From positions 1 to 34,132 of the forward strand of contig JAKSKY010000018.1 in NCBI GenBank assembly GCA_024401515.1: DNA of 34,132 nucleotides, given 5' to 3'. Positions within the stretch are counted from its first letter, which is position 1. The number at the start of each line of letters is the position of its first letter. The stretch is from Paludibacteraceae bacterium. GTDB taxonomy: Bacteria; Bacteroidota; Bacteroidia; Bacteroidales; Paludibacteraceae. Positions 8,852 through 17,197 of the stretch are shown piece after piece. The notes beneath the pieces are model-generated. The model worked only from the letters and a program-made list of their open reading frames with translations, was not told the DNA's origin and made no database searches. Position numbers and translations under genes: made by a program.

Positions 8852-10087
8852 GTGGTTTTAAATTATATTTGGATCGGATTTTTCATGGTGTCACTGGTTG
8901 TGGCATTCGCGAAAGTTTTTTTCTATCATGATCCATATGTTTTTGAACGTATAATCACCAGTACCTTTGATATGTCGAAAATGGCCGTGATGGATATTGC
9001 GTTGCCGTTAAGTGGTGTGATGATTCTATGGTTGGGATTGATGAATATCGGCGAGAAGGCGGGTGCCATCAATTTTCTCTCTAAGTTGATCAGACCATTT
9101 TTTTCGAAACTTTTCCCAGAAATCCCCAAGGGCCATCCCGCACACGGCTTATTGGTGATGAATTTTGCGGCCAATATGTTGGGCTTGGATAATGCGGCCA
9201 CACCGATGGGCTTGAAGGCGATGGAGAGTTTGCATGAAATCAATCCCAATAAAGATACCGCTTCCAATGCCCAAATCATGTTTTTGGCGTTGAATACCTC
9301 TGGATTGACTATTATTCCGATTACGATTATGGCGCAGCGTTCTGTAATGGGCGCCGCCAATCCTACCGATGTTTTCATCCCATTGTTGATTTCCACCTTT
9401 TTTTCCACCTTGACGGCCATTCTGTTTGTTGGTATTAAACAGAAATTGAATATCTGGAATTTTGTGGTGTTAGGGTGGATTTTGGGAATTGCATTGTTTA
9501 TATCCGCCATTGTTTATGGTATTTCCGTTATCCCGAATGAATTGGCATACAGCGTTTCCAAGATGGGAGGCAATTGTATATTGTTCTTGATTATCATGCT
9601 TTTTGTCGGAGCAGGAGCCATCAAACGGATTAATGTCTATGAGGCATTTATCGATGGGGCCAAGAGTGGATTTGAGACATCCATTAGGATTCTCCCTTAT
9701 TTGGTGGGAATGCTAGTGGGAATCGGTGTCTTCCGAGCATCGGGCGCTATGGATCTATTGTGTGATGGCATCACTCGATTATTCTCCTTCTTTTTCTCCG
9801 ACACCCGTTTTGTGGATGCTTTGCCTACAGCTATGATGAAACCGTTGAGTGGTAGTGGCGCTAAGGCGATGATGGCGGAGGCGATGAAGACTTATGGCCC
9901 CGATTCCTTTGTGGCTAGGCTTACTTGTTTGTTCCAAGGTGCTGCGGACACAACGTTCTATATCATCGCGCTCTATTTTGGTTCCGTGGGAATCAAGAAG
10001 ACCCGTTACGCAGTGACGGCAGGCTTGGTGGCTGACCTGGGAGGCGTGATTGCCGCTATTGTGGTCGCATACCTATTTTTTGGTTAA
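8852..10087 (+). CDS. Nucleoside-recognition (Gate) domain membrane protein, SpmA-SpmB fusion type
   Basis: A 411-residue polytopic membrane protein. The first half resembles spore maturation protein A (LGLMNIGEKAGAINFLSKLI; MNFAANMLGLDNAATPMG), the second half SpmB (ESFETSIRILPYLVG-like block; FRASGAMDLL; LPTAMMKPLSGSGAKAMM). Two Gate (nucleoside recognition) domains in one chain are known in Bacteroidota; the transported substrate is unknown. The start is GTG, 4 bases after the previous stop; the first in-frame ATG lies 36 bases later inside the first membrane segment, so GTG is preferred. It is not evidence of sporulation. Confidence 0.85.
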   Translation: MVLNYIWIGFFMVSLVVAFAKVFFYHDPYVFERIITSTFDMSKMAVMDIALPLSGVMILWLGLMNIGEKAGAINFLSKLIRPFFSKLFPEIPKGHPAHGLLVMNFAANMLGLDNAATPMGLKAMESLHEINPNKDTASNAQIMFLALNTSGLTIIPITIMAQRSVMGAANPTDVFIPLLISTFFSTLTAILFVGIKQKLNIWNFVVLGWILGIALFISAIVYGISVIPNELAYSVSKMGGNCILFLIIMLFVGAGAIKRINVYEAFIDGAKSGFETSIRILPYLVGMLVGIGVFRASGAMDLLCDGITRLFSFFFSDTRFVDALPTAMMKPLSGSGAKAMMAEAMKTYGPDSFVARLTCLFQGAADTTFYIIALYFGSVGIKKTRYAVTAGLVADLGGVIAAIVVAYLFFG

Positions 10088-10106
10088 TGATTAAATTTGA
10101 AAAAGT

Positions 10107-10538
10107 ATGATTTACTATCAATCTGAAGATATCAAGATGCCTAAGATCGCTAAGCGAAAAGTTACCGCTTGGGTGAAGGAGGTGGCGAAGCGTCACGGTT
10201 ATAAGGTGGGTGATATCTCCTATATTTTCTGCTCGGACGAAAAGATTTTGGAGGTGAATAGACAATATCTCCAACATGATTATTATACCGATATCATCAC
10301 CTTTGATTATACGGAGGAGGATGTAATATCCGGCGATTTGTTTATCAGTTTGGATACAGTTCGTACCAACGCTGAACAGTTTAACGCCACTTATGAGAGT
10401 GAATTCTACCGAGTAGTTATTCATGGAATCCTTCATCTATGTGGTATCAATGACAAAGGCCCAGGTGAACGTGAAATCATGGAAGCCAATGAAAATGAGG
10501 CGCTTGCGTTGTGGAAAACAATGGGTGAGGCTCAATAA
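10107..10538 (+). CDS. ybeY: Endoribonuclease YbeY (16S rRNA maturation)
   Basis: A 143-residue metalloprotein (UPF0054 family) needed for 16S rRNA 3' processing and ribosome quality control in the cytosol. The metal site reads HGILHLCGIND: His106, His110 and, at the position of the third His of the H-x3-H-x5-H motif, Asp116. That Asp occurs, as I recall, in many Bacteroidota YbeY proteins and should still bind zinc. The upstream block YTDIITFDY is typical. Length is normal. It begins 19 bases after the SpmA-SpmB-type gene and likely shares its transcript. Confidence 0.94.
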   Translation: MIYYQSEDIKMPKIAKRKVTAWVKEVAKRHGYKVGDISYIFCSDEKILEVNRQYLQHDYYTDIITFDYTEEDVISGDLFISLDTVRTNAEQFNATYESEFYRVVIHGILHLCGINDKGPGEREIMEANENEALALWKTMGEAQ

Positions 10539-10617
10539 TGATTCCCTAACTAGGAGCATCGACTAATTTGATATTGTAAATATTGCACACAATGACCCTA
10601 GTGTGTGAAAAAATAAC

Positions 10618-10625
10618 TAATTTTG
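10618..10625 (+). promoter_or_regulatory. Bacteroides-type -7 element before the glycosyltransferase pair
   Basis: TAATTTTG fits TAnnTTTG and ends 47 bases before the first glycosyltransferase ATG, inside the 134-base gap after ybeY. No convincing -33 TTTG at 18-21 bases is present. Confidence 0.4.
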
Positions 10626-10672
10626 TGGCCAAATTGCGTTTGGATGAATATCCAAACTAGGCGAAATTTTGA

Positions 10673-11455
10673 ATGAAGGTATCTTTAGTTATATCAACCT
10701 ATAATTGGCCAGAGGCATTGGAATTATGCCTTATGTCTGCATTGAGCCAGACCCGACTCCCTGATGAAATTGTGATAGCTGATGATGGCTCGAAGGAGGA
10801 GACACGCCTCTTGATTGAGACCTATAAGTCTAAGACAAAGGTTCCCGTTCTCCATGTGTGGCATGAGGATTTGGGATTTAGATTGGCCATGATTCGAAAT
10901 AGGGCGTTGCAAGCGGTGACTGGTGATTACGTTATCCAGGTGGATGGCGACGTCATCTTAAACCGTCACTTTGTGGCGGATCATATTTCGGTGGCGGAGA
11001 GGGGATGCTTTATTCGTGGTACCCGTGCTTGTCTCTCCGAGGAGGTGAGCAAGGATTTGCTTCAGAAGAAAAAATATTCGTTGACCCCCTTTTCAAAGGG
11101 TGTACGTCGACGTTTCAATGCGACTAGACTACCGTTCGCTTTCGCCCGTACGGAAAGTAATGGTAGCAAGGTGAAGGGCTGTAATATGGCCTTTTGGAAA
11201 GAGGATTTGATCAAGGTGAATGGATATAACAATCAATTGCAAGGTTGGGGGCACGAGGACGAGGAGTTGTGCTGGCGTCTCATCAATCTAGGCTTAAAGA
11301 AGAAGATTGTCAAAATGCATGCGGTTGTCTATCATTTGCATCATAAACTAACTTCCCGTGAATTGGAGGATCAACACCATGCTGCGTTGAATCGATGTAT
11401 TCAGGAGCGTGTGACCTATGCGGAGGATGGTTTTGCTCAAATTAATGGAATATGA
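10673..11455 (+). CDS. Family 2 glycosyltransferase (GT2), copy 1
   Basis: A 260-residue GT-A fold enzyme without membrane segments. It has the N-terminal VSLVISTYNWPEALELCL, the ADDGS nucleotide-binding region, the metal-binding DxD (VDGDV, Asp91 and Asp93), and a C-terminal block KGCNMAFWKEDL...GWGHEDEELCWRL like the galactosyltransferase C-terminal (Glyco_transf_7C) region, where the ED pair is the likely catalytic site. Donor and acceptor are unknown; cell-surface glycan synthesis is likely. It overlaps the next gene by 4 bases (ATGA), and the two proteins are clear paralogues. Confidence 0.9.
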   Translation: MKVSLVISTYNWPEALELCLMSALSQTRLPDEIVIADDGSKEETRLLIETYKSKTKVPVLHVWHEDLGFRLAMIRNRALQAVTGDYVIQVDGDVILNRHFVADHISVAERGCFIRGTRACLSEEVSKDLLQKKKYSLTPFSKGVRRRFNATRLPFAFARTESNGSKVKGCNMAFWKEDLIKVNGYNNQLQGWGHEDEELCWRLINLGLKKKIVKMHAVVYHLHHKLTSRELEDQHHAALNRCIQERVTYAEDGFAQINGI

Positions 11456-12240
11456 CTACATCATTGATTATCGCCACCTATAATTGGCCGGAGGCTTTGG
11501 AGCTCTCATTGATGAGCGCTTTGAACCAGTCTCTGCTTCCTGATGAGATTATCGTCGCGGACGATGGTTCTACGGAGGAGACCAAAAGCATGGTGGACAA
11601 GTATAAGGCTTTGTCAAAGGTGCCGCTTCTTCATGTTTGGCATGAGGACGAAGGGTTCCGTTTGGCGAAGATACGTAACCGGGCCATAGCGGCTTGCTCA
11701 GGCGATTATGTCATTCAAGTGGATGGTGATATTATCATGCATCCTGACTTTGTGAAGGATCATGTGGACTTCGCCCGCAAAGGTAGTTATGTGAGCGGTA
11801 GCCGGGTGAATATGAATGAGGAGCTCTCTAAAAAACTCCAAAGGGAGAAGACCACGAAGGTGAATGTCTTTATGAAGGGAACCTCAAACTTCTTGAATGG
11901 CTTGCATTTACCCTTTTTGTCACGTTTCCAAGAGGATTACAGGAAAGAGGATCTCTACTATGTGCGTGGCTGTAATATGGCCTTCTGGCGTGATGACCTT
12001 GTAACGGTGAATGGCTACAACGAGGAGCTGCAAGGATGGGGCAGAGAGGATAATGAGATTTCGTGTCGGTTGAATAATATTGGTGATGTGCGGAGAATCG
12101 CGAAGTTCAGAGCCATTGAGTTCCACCAATACCATCCGGAATGTTCCCGAAATAGTCTCTCAAAAAACGATGATTTGTTGCATCAGACCATCGAAGAGAA
12201 GCTAACGAGATGTGAGAAAGGGTTGGATCAGTATTTATAA
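11452..12240 (+). CDS. Family 2 glycosyltransferase (GT2), copy 2
   Basis: A 262-residue paralogue of the preceding enzyme, near-identical in the first 80 residues by eye (TYNWPEALEL, LPDEI, ADDGS, HVWHED, GFRLA, IRNRA). DxD is at Asp91-Asp93 (VDGDI). The C-terminal block is GWGREDNEISCRL, so the charged ED pair is kept while the following positions differ. The divergence is concentrated in the acceptor-side half, suggesting two different acceptors or linkages built one after the other. Translationally coupled to copy 1 by the ATGA overlap. A 77-base A/T-rich gap with no clear terminator follows. Confidence 0.9.
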   Translation: MTTSLIIATYNWPEALELSLMSALNQSLLPDEIIVADDGSTEETKSMVDKYKALSKVPLLHVWHEDEGFRLAKIRNRAIAACSGDYVIQVDGDIIMHPDFVKDHVDFARKGSYVSGSRVNMNEELSKKLQREKTTKVNVFMKGTSNFLNGLHLPFLSRFQEDYRKEDLYYVRGCNMAFWRDDLVTVNGYNEELQGWGREDNEISCRLNNIGDVRRIAKFRAIEFHQYHPECSRNSLSKNDDLLHQTIEEKLTRCEKGLDQYL

Positions 12241-12317
12241 CGGTGAACCCCTATTTATAATAGTAAATTATCAGTGATTGCTTTTAATAGCGGTCTTCAA
12301 AGAATTATTAGATATCT

Positions 12318-15300
12318 ATGAAGCATTTTTTTACGTCGGTTTTAATGATGTTATCCACGCTAACGGCGGTGGCGCAGTATCAATTTACCAATAATAGTTT
12401 TGAACAGTGGGATAGCAACAAGGAACCTTCTGGTTGGAACTCATATCCGACTGCAGGAGGAGATTTTAGCGGACAGGTAAGGAGTGATAAACAGATTGAA
12501 AGTTCTACTGACGCGCATTCGGGAACCTATGCTACGAAGTTGATGGCTCGTAGTGTGTTGGGTATCGCGATTGCCAATGGTATGTTGACTACGGGTCAAA
12601 TCAGTGGAAATAGTATGAAACCGAGCGATCCAACGAATAATAACTTATCGGATATTAAGAATGGATATTGCATGAAATTCACTGGTAAGCCTGATTCCCT
12701 TGCGTTATGGGTGAAGATGAATTATGCTACCACTTCTCAGAAGAGCCGTTTGCATGTTTTGCTCCACGATGCGGTGAATGTTACAGATCCGAATACAGAA
12801 TGGAAGAATGTTGTGGCTGTGGCTGGAATGAATATGGACTACTCTACCACTTGGAAGCGTTATTCCGTGCCATTTTACTATAAGGGAGAAACTTTGACCA
12901 TCGATTGCGATAACAGTGGTAAGTCCACTCCGAATGACCATACGCCAGCTAGCTCCAGCGCACGACCTTCCTATGTGTTGGCTACTATAGCCACCAATTA
13001 TATGGCAGGAAAAGGAAACAAGAGTGATGTCTTGTTAGTGGATGATGTGTTGATGATTTACAACTCCAGCCTGAAATCCTTAAAGGTAAATGGAGCTGCT
13101 GTGTCAGGATTCAGTAAGACCAAGTATGCCTACACGGTTAATTCGACCTATTCGGATGGTTGTGTGGAGGCTCTTTCGGACGGACGAGGCGCTACGGTCA
13201 CGGTTAAGTACGACGAGTCTACATACATTTGCACCATTACGGTAAAGGGAGATGACTATTCCTCCAATTCAAGCAATATTCACACCTATACCATTCAATT
13301 TAACAAGCCAGTTGTTTATAACTCTTTGTTGACCTCCTTGAGCGTGAATGGCACCAGCGTGGCTAATTTCAGCAGTGCCACCACCTCATACAATGTCTCT
13401 CCAATCTCTTACGAAGATGCGAAGGTGGCTTACACCGCTTCGGATAAGGCGACAGTGACCGAGAGTTTCGATGCCACCACCAATGTGTTGACACTCACGG
13501 TAAAGGGTGCCGATTATGCTTCGAACAGCGCCAACGTCCATGTCTATAAGGTTACCTTCCATGCACCATACGCCTCGTTGTTGACTTCGTTGAAGGTAAA
13601 TGGAAAGCTCCTCTCTCCTGTAGCCGGCTCGACCAGCGATTATGTGGTGAGCGATGCAGCTTATGCGACCTCCACGGTGGATTATACCGTCTCGGCTGAT
13701 GCGACGGTTGATAAGAGTTTCGATGCCACAACTAATGTGATGACTTTGACGGTGAAGGGTGGTGATTATGCTTTGAACAACAAAAATGTCCATACATACA
13801 AGATTACCTTCCATGCACCGTTCGGATCTTCTTTGACCGCTTTAAAGGTGAATGGAGCCAGTGTGGCGAATTTCGCATCCACCACATATGCTTATACGAT
13901 ATCCAATGCGGCGTACGCCACTTCTACTGTGGAGTATACAGCTTCCGCAGATGCGACGGTAGATAAGAGTTTCGATTCCGCGACCAATGTTTTGACCCTC
14001 ACAGTGAAGGGTGGTGACTATGCTATCAATAGCAAGAACGTTCAAACTTACAAGATCACCTTCCATGCGCCATTCGCTTCAGAGTTGACTTCGTTGAAAG
14101 TGAATGGAACGAGTGTTCCAAAGTTCAGTGGATCCACTTATAATTACATGGTTTCCAATGCGGCCTATGCCACTTCAACGGTTGATTATACTGCTTCTGA
14201 GGGAGCAACCGTAGAGAAGAAGTACGATGCCGCCACGGATGTTTTGACCATTACGGTAAAGGGTGGTGACTTCGCTACTAATAGCAAGAACATTCATACT
14301 TATACCATTGCTTTCCATGCCTCTTTTGAGTCTTTGTTGACCTCGTTGAAGGTGAACGGAACAGCATTGGCAGGTTTTTCTTCCGCAACATCCGCTTATA
14401 AAGTGACGGATGCGGCCTACGCCACTTCAACGGTTGAATATACCGCTTCCGCTGAGGCGACGGTTGATAAGAGTTTTGATGCGACCACCAATGTTTTGAC
14501 TCTTACGGTGAAGGGTGGTGACTATGCTACCAATAGCAAGAATGTCCACACTTATACGGTTACCTTCCATGCGCCATTTGAGGCGGTTTTGACTTCTTTG
14601 AAGGTGAATGGAACCAGTGTGGCGAAATTCAGTAGTTCAACTTTATCTTATGCTGTGGATGATGCGGCTTATGCTACCTCAACAGTTGAGTATACCGCTT
14701 CTGCCGAGGCTACGGTTGAGAAAAGTTTTGATTCCGCCACCAATATTTTGACCCTTACTGTTAAGGGAGGTGATTTCGCAACCAATTCGAAGAATGTGAC
14801 GGTTTATAAAGTGGCCTTCCATGCTGATTTCGGCGCCTATTTGGTTTCTCTTTCCGTCAATGGAGCATCGGTTTCGGCTTTTGCGCCAAGTGTATATGAA
14901 TATAGTGTGAAAGATGCGGCTTATACCACTTCTGTGGTGGAGTATGAGGCTTCCGCAGGCGCTATCGCAGAGAAGAATTTCGATGCGACCACCAATGTCT
15001 TGACGATTACAGTCAAGGGCGCGGATTTCGCGACGAATCCGAAGAATACCAATACTTACAAGGTTACCTTCCATGCACCATTTGAGGCGGTACTCACCTC
15101 TTTGAGCGTGAATGGAGCAGCCTTGTCAGGCTCACTTACCTACAAGTTGGATGATGCGGCTTATGCGACTTCAAAGGTGGTTTATACGGCTTCCGCTGAG
15201 GCGAAAGTAGAGGAGAGTTACGATGCCTCTACCAACATCTTGACCTTGACCGTCAAGGGAGGTGATTTCGCAACCAATTCGAAGAATGTGACGGTATATA

Positions 15301-17045
15301 CTATTCAGTTCCACGCATCGTTCGAATCCTTCTTGACGACGTTGAAAGTGAATGGTGTAGCGGTGGATAAGTTCGCATCTGCAACTTACGCATACCTTTG
15401 TCCTGTGGATTACGCAACCTCAAAGGTGGAATATACAGCTTCAACGGAAGCGGTGGTGACTCCATCCTTCGATGCGTCAAAGAATCTTTTGACCCTTACG
15501 GTGAAGGGTGGTGATTACGCGACCAATGCGGACAACATTCATACCTACACCGTACAATTCTACGCCTCTTCTTTCTTGGCTGATTTGAAAGTGGATGGCG
15601 CAACTGTTGCAGGATTTGATCGTACTAAGATGGAGTATTCAGTGGATGTGACTTACCAATTCTCTAAAATTGAATATACAGCTGAAGATAAAGGTGCGGT
15701 CATCACGGAATCTTACGATGATCCATCCGCTACCTTGACCATCACGGTGACTGGTAGTGATGCGAAGAATTATCCAGACAATGTCCATGTCTATAAGGTG
15801 CATTACCATATGCCATACACCTCTTATCTTAGTGCTTTGAGCAACAATGGTAAGGCGTTGGATGGATTCGCCGCTACGCAATATGAGTATGTGGTGGATG
15901 AGGTTTACGCGCGTTCTGAGATTAAGTACGTAGCGGATGAGTTCACTACCGTTGAGAAGAGTTTTGATGAGACCACTAATGTTTTGACAATCGTGGTCAA
16001 GGGTGGCGATGTGGAGATAAACCCTACCAACCTTCATACTTATAAGATTAAGTTCCATGCGCCTTATACCTCCTTCTTGGCTAATTTGACAGTGAATGAT
16101 GTGACGGTGGAGGGATTTGCGCCAGACCAATTCGACTATGTGGTGGATGATGTCTTCTTTAAGATTAAATTAGACGTTGTGACGGACACTTTAGCCTCTT
16201 ATAGTATCAAGTATGATGAGAAGAGTTATGTGCTCACCATCCGCGTGGAATCAGGCGATATCGCTATCGATTCCAAGAACTACCATGTGTATAAAATCCA
16301 ATTCAACGATCACAATGTCTACAACTCACAATTGCTGACACTCGCATTAAACGCTGTGAACTACGAGAGCTTCGACAAGGATGTCTACGCTTATGAAATT
16401 GAGGGTTCTTATTCTAATATAACATTCACTTATACAGCTGACTCTTTGACTAATGTGACGGAGGATTTCGATCCTATGGAGAATGTGTTGAGAGTGACTG
16501 TTGATGGTGGAAATATCGATCGCGAGCCAACCAATACCCATACGTATGAATTCTCGTTCACGGAGCAATTCTCCTTCGGCGCTCAGATCACCGCTATCAT
16601 TTACGATGGCGAACCGGTGGAATGGTTCGATAAGGATACTTATGAGTACACCGTGGATTTGGACTTCAATAGAGCCCACTTCTCTTATACTACTAACTCT
16701 TTGGCGGAGGTTTACGAATTTTTTGATTCAGAGTCTTTGACCCTCTCTGTTGTGGTGATCGGTGGAGATTTGGATTATAGTAACATGAATGAGTATACCA
16801 TCCATTTCGCCTCTACATCGGCCCTTGCTGAGGTTGAGAATGACCAGCTCTCCGTGACTTATGCGGAGGGAACCATCTGGTTCAGCGAAGCCGTGGAGGG
16901 TGATTACGCAGTGTACGCTTTGAATGGTACCTTATTGCGTTCAGGCAGTGTGAACGGCACCTCTGTGGAGGTGGGTGAGTTGCCTCATGGCATCTATCTT
17001 GTTCGTGTGAATGGGAAGACTATCAAGGTGAGGGTAGGAAAATAA
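12318..17045 (+). CDS. Large secreted repeat protein with PCMD-like N-terminus and T9SS-like C-terminus
   Basis: A 1575-residue protein, probably surface-displayed or secreted. Signal peptide about 1-19 (MLSTLTAVAQ). Residues about 22-245 look like a PCMD-type domain (NSFEQWDSN, HSGTYATKLMAR, DVLLVDDVLMIYN). About residues 250-1498 are about 15 tandem repeats of about 83 residues, each opening LTSLKVNGTSV-like and closing TLTVKGGDYATNSKNVHTY-like; they resemble cadherin-like beta-sandwich (PF12733-type) units. The last 70 residues (YAVYALNGTLLRSG, GIYLVRVNGKTIKVRVGK) fit a type A T9SS sorting domain. No catalytic motif seen; adhesion or a stalk role is inferred. A terminator follows at 17067. 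Confidence 0.85.
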   Translation: MKHFFTSVLMMLSTLTAVAQYQFTNNSFEQWDSNKEPSGWNSYPTAGGDFSGQVRSDKQIESSTDAHSGTYATKLMARSVLGIAIANGMLTTGQISGNSMKPSDPTNNNLSDIKNGYCMKFTGKPDSLALWVKMNYATTSQKSRLHVLLHDAVNVTDPNTEWKNVVAVAGMNMDYSTTWKRYSVPFYYKGETLTIDCDNSGKSTPNDHTPASSSARPSYVLATIATNYMAGKGNKSDVLLVDDVLMIYNSSLKSLKVNGAAVSGFSKTKYAYTVNSTYSDGCVEALSDGRGATVTVKYDESTYICTITVKGDDYSSNSSNIHTYTIQFNKPVVYNSLLTSLSVNGTSVANFSSATTSYNVSPISYEDAKVAYTASDKATVTESFDATTNVLTLTVKGADYASNSANVHVYKVTFHAPYASLLTSLKVNGKLLSPVAGSTSDYVVSDAAYATSTVDYTVSADATVDKSFDATTNVMTLTVKGGDYALNNKNVHTYKITFHAPFGSSLTALKVNGASVANFASTTYAYTISNAAYATSTVEYTASADATVDKSFDSATNVLTLTVKGGDYAINSKNVQTYKITFHAPFASELTSLKVNGTSVPKFSGSTYNYMVSNAAYATSTVDYTASEGATVEKKYDAATDVLTITVKGGDFATNSKNIHTYTIAFHASFESLLTSLKVNGTALAGFSSATSAYKVTDAAYATSTVEYTASAEATVDKSFDATTNVLTLTVKGGDYATNSKNVHTYTVTFHAPFEAVLTSLKVNGTSVAKFSSSTLSYAVDDAAYATSTVEYTASAEATVEKSFDSATNILTLTVKGGDFATNSKNVTVYKVAFHADFGAYLVSLSVNGASVSAFAPSVYEYSVKDAAYTTSVVEYEASAGAIAEKNFDATTNVLTITVKGADFATNPKNTNTYKVTFHAPFEAVLTSLSVNGAALSGSLTYKLDDAAYATSKVVYTASAEAKVEESYDASTNILTLTVKGGDFATNSKNVTVYTIQFHASFESFLTTLKVNGVAVDKFASATYAYLCPVDYATSKVEYTASTEAVVTPSFDASKNLLTLTVKGGDYATNADNIHTYTVQFYASSFLADLKVDGATVAGFDRTKMEYSVDVTYQFSKIEYTAEDKGAVITESYDDPSATLTITVTGSDAKNYPDNVHVYKVHYHMPYTSYLSALSNNGKALDGFAATQYEYVVDEVYARSEIKYVADEFTTVEKSFDETTNVLTIVVKGGDVEINPTNLHTYKIKFHAPYTSFLANLTVNDVTVEGFAPDQFDYVVDDVFFKIKLDVVTDTLASYSIKYDEKSYVLTIRVESGDIAIDSKNYHVYKIQFNDHNVYNSQLLTLALNAVNYESFDKDVYAYEIEGSYSNITFTYTADSLTNVTEDFDPMENVLRVTVDGGNIDREPTNTHTYEFSFTEQFSFGAQITAIIYDGEPVEWFDKDTYEYTVDLDFNRAHFSYTTNSLAEVYEFFDSESLTLSVVVIGGDLDYSNMNEYTIHFASTSALAEVENDQLSVTYAEGTIWFSEAVEGDYAVYALNGTLLRSGSVNGTSVEVGELPHGIYLVRVNGKTIKVRVGK
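13056..16812 (+). repeat. About 15 in-frame tandem repeats of about 250 bases
   Basis: Each unit encodes about 83 residues with the landmarks L-x-x-L-x-V-N-G, Y-x-V, Y-T-A-S, S-F-D-A-T-T-N and L-T-V-K-G-G-D. Units 3-8 (about 13570-15070) are closely similar even in DNA, sharing stretches such as TATGCGACTTCAACGGTTGA-like and GTGAAGGGTGGTGA. Units 1-2 and 11-15 are diverged. This pattern suggests expansion or gene conversion in the middle of the array. Confidence 0.9.
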
Positions 17046-17066
17046 TTGATGTAATTTACGGAGTGT

Positions 17067-17094
17067 AAAGGGCGATCTTCGGGTCGTCCTTTTT
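17067..17094 (+). terminator. Intrinsic terminator after the large repeat protein
   Basis: Stem AAAGGGCGA / TCGTCCTTT (one G-T pair) with a short TCTTCGGG-type loop, followed by TTTT. It lies 22 bases after the stop codon. Confidence 0.8.
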
Positions 17095-17197
17095 GATTAT
17101 CCTCCAAGGGAATTCGATTTAGTTGTTTCATTAGCATATAATCCCTACCTTTACCACTTGACTTATACGATTCTGTGAATATAGAATAGATGAAATT

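Noticed and set aside
8926-9510. 194-codon minus-strand frame
   Set aside because: Antisense to the clear SpmA-SpmB-type gene; the composition mirrors membrane-protein codons.
8852-10087. Evidence of sporulation from SpmA/SpmB similarity
   Set aside because: This fused Gate-domain family is found in non-sporulating Bacteroidota, and no other sporulation gene is seen.
10586-10605. CACAC/GTGTG inverted repeat after ybeY as a terminator
   Set aside because: Only five base pairs with a ten-base loop, and no T-run follows.
6908-12240. Capsule or O-antigen locus
   Set aside because: Only a Wzz-like protein and two glycosyltransferases are present; no Wzx, Wzy, sugar-nucleotide enzymes or UpxY-type regulators.
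13386-16679. Several minus-strand open frames of 70-160 codons
   Set aside because: They lie opposite the tandem repeats, recur with them and are low-complexity shadows of the plus-strand frame.
13056-16812. CRISPR-like or satellite array
   Set aside because: The repeats are about 250 bases, in frame, without spacers, and translate to beta-sandwich units.
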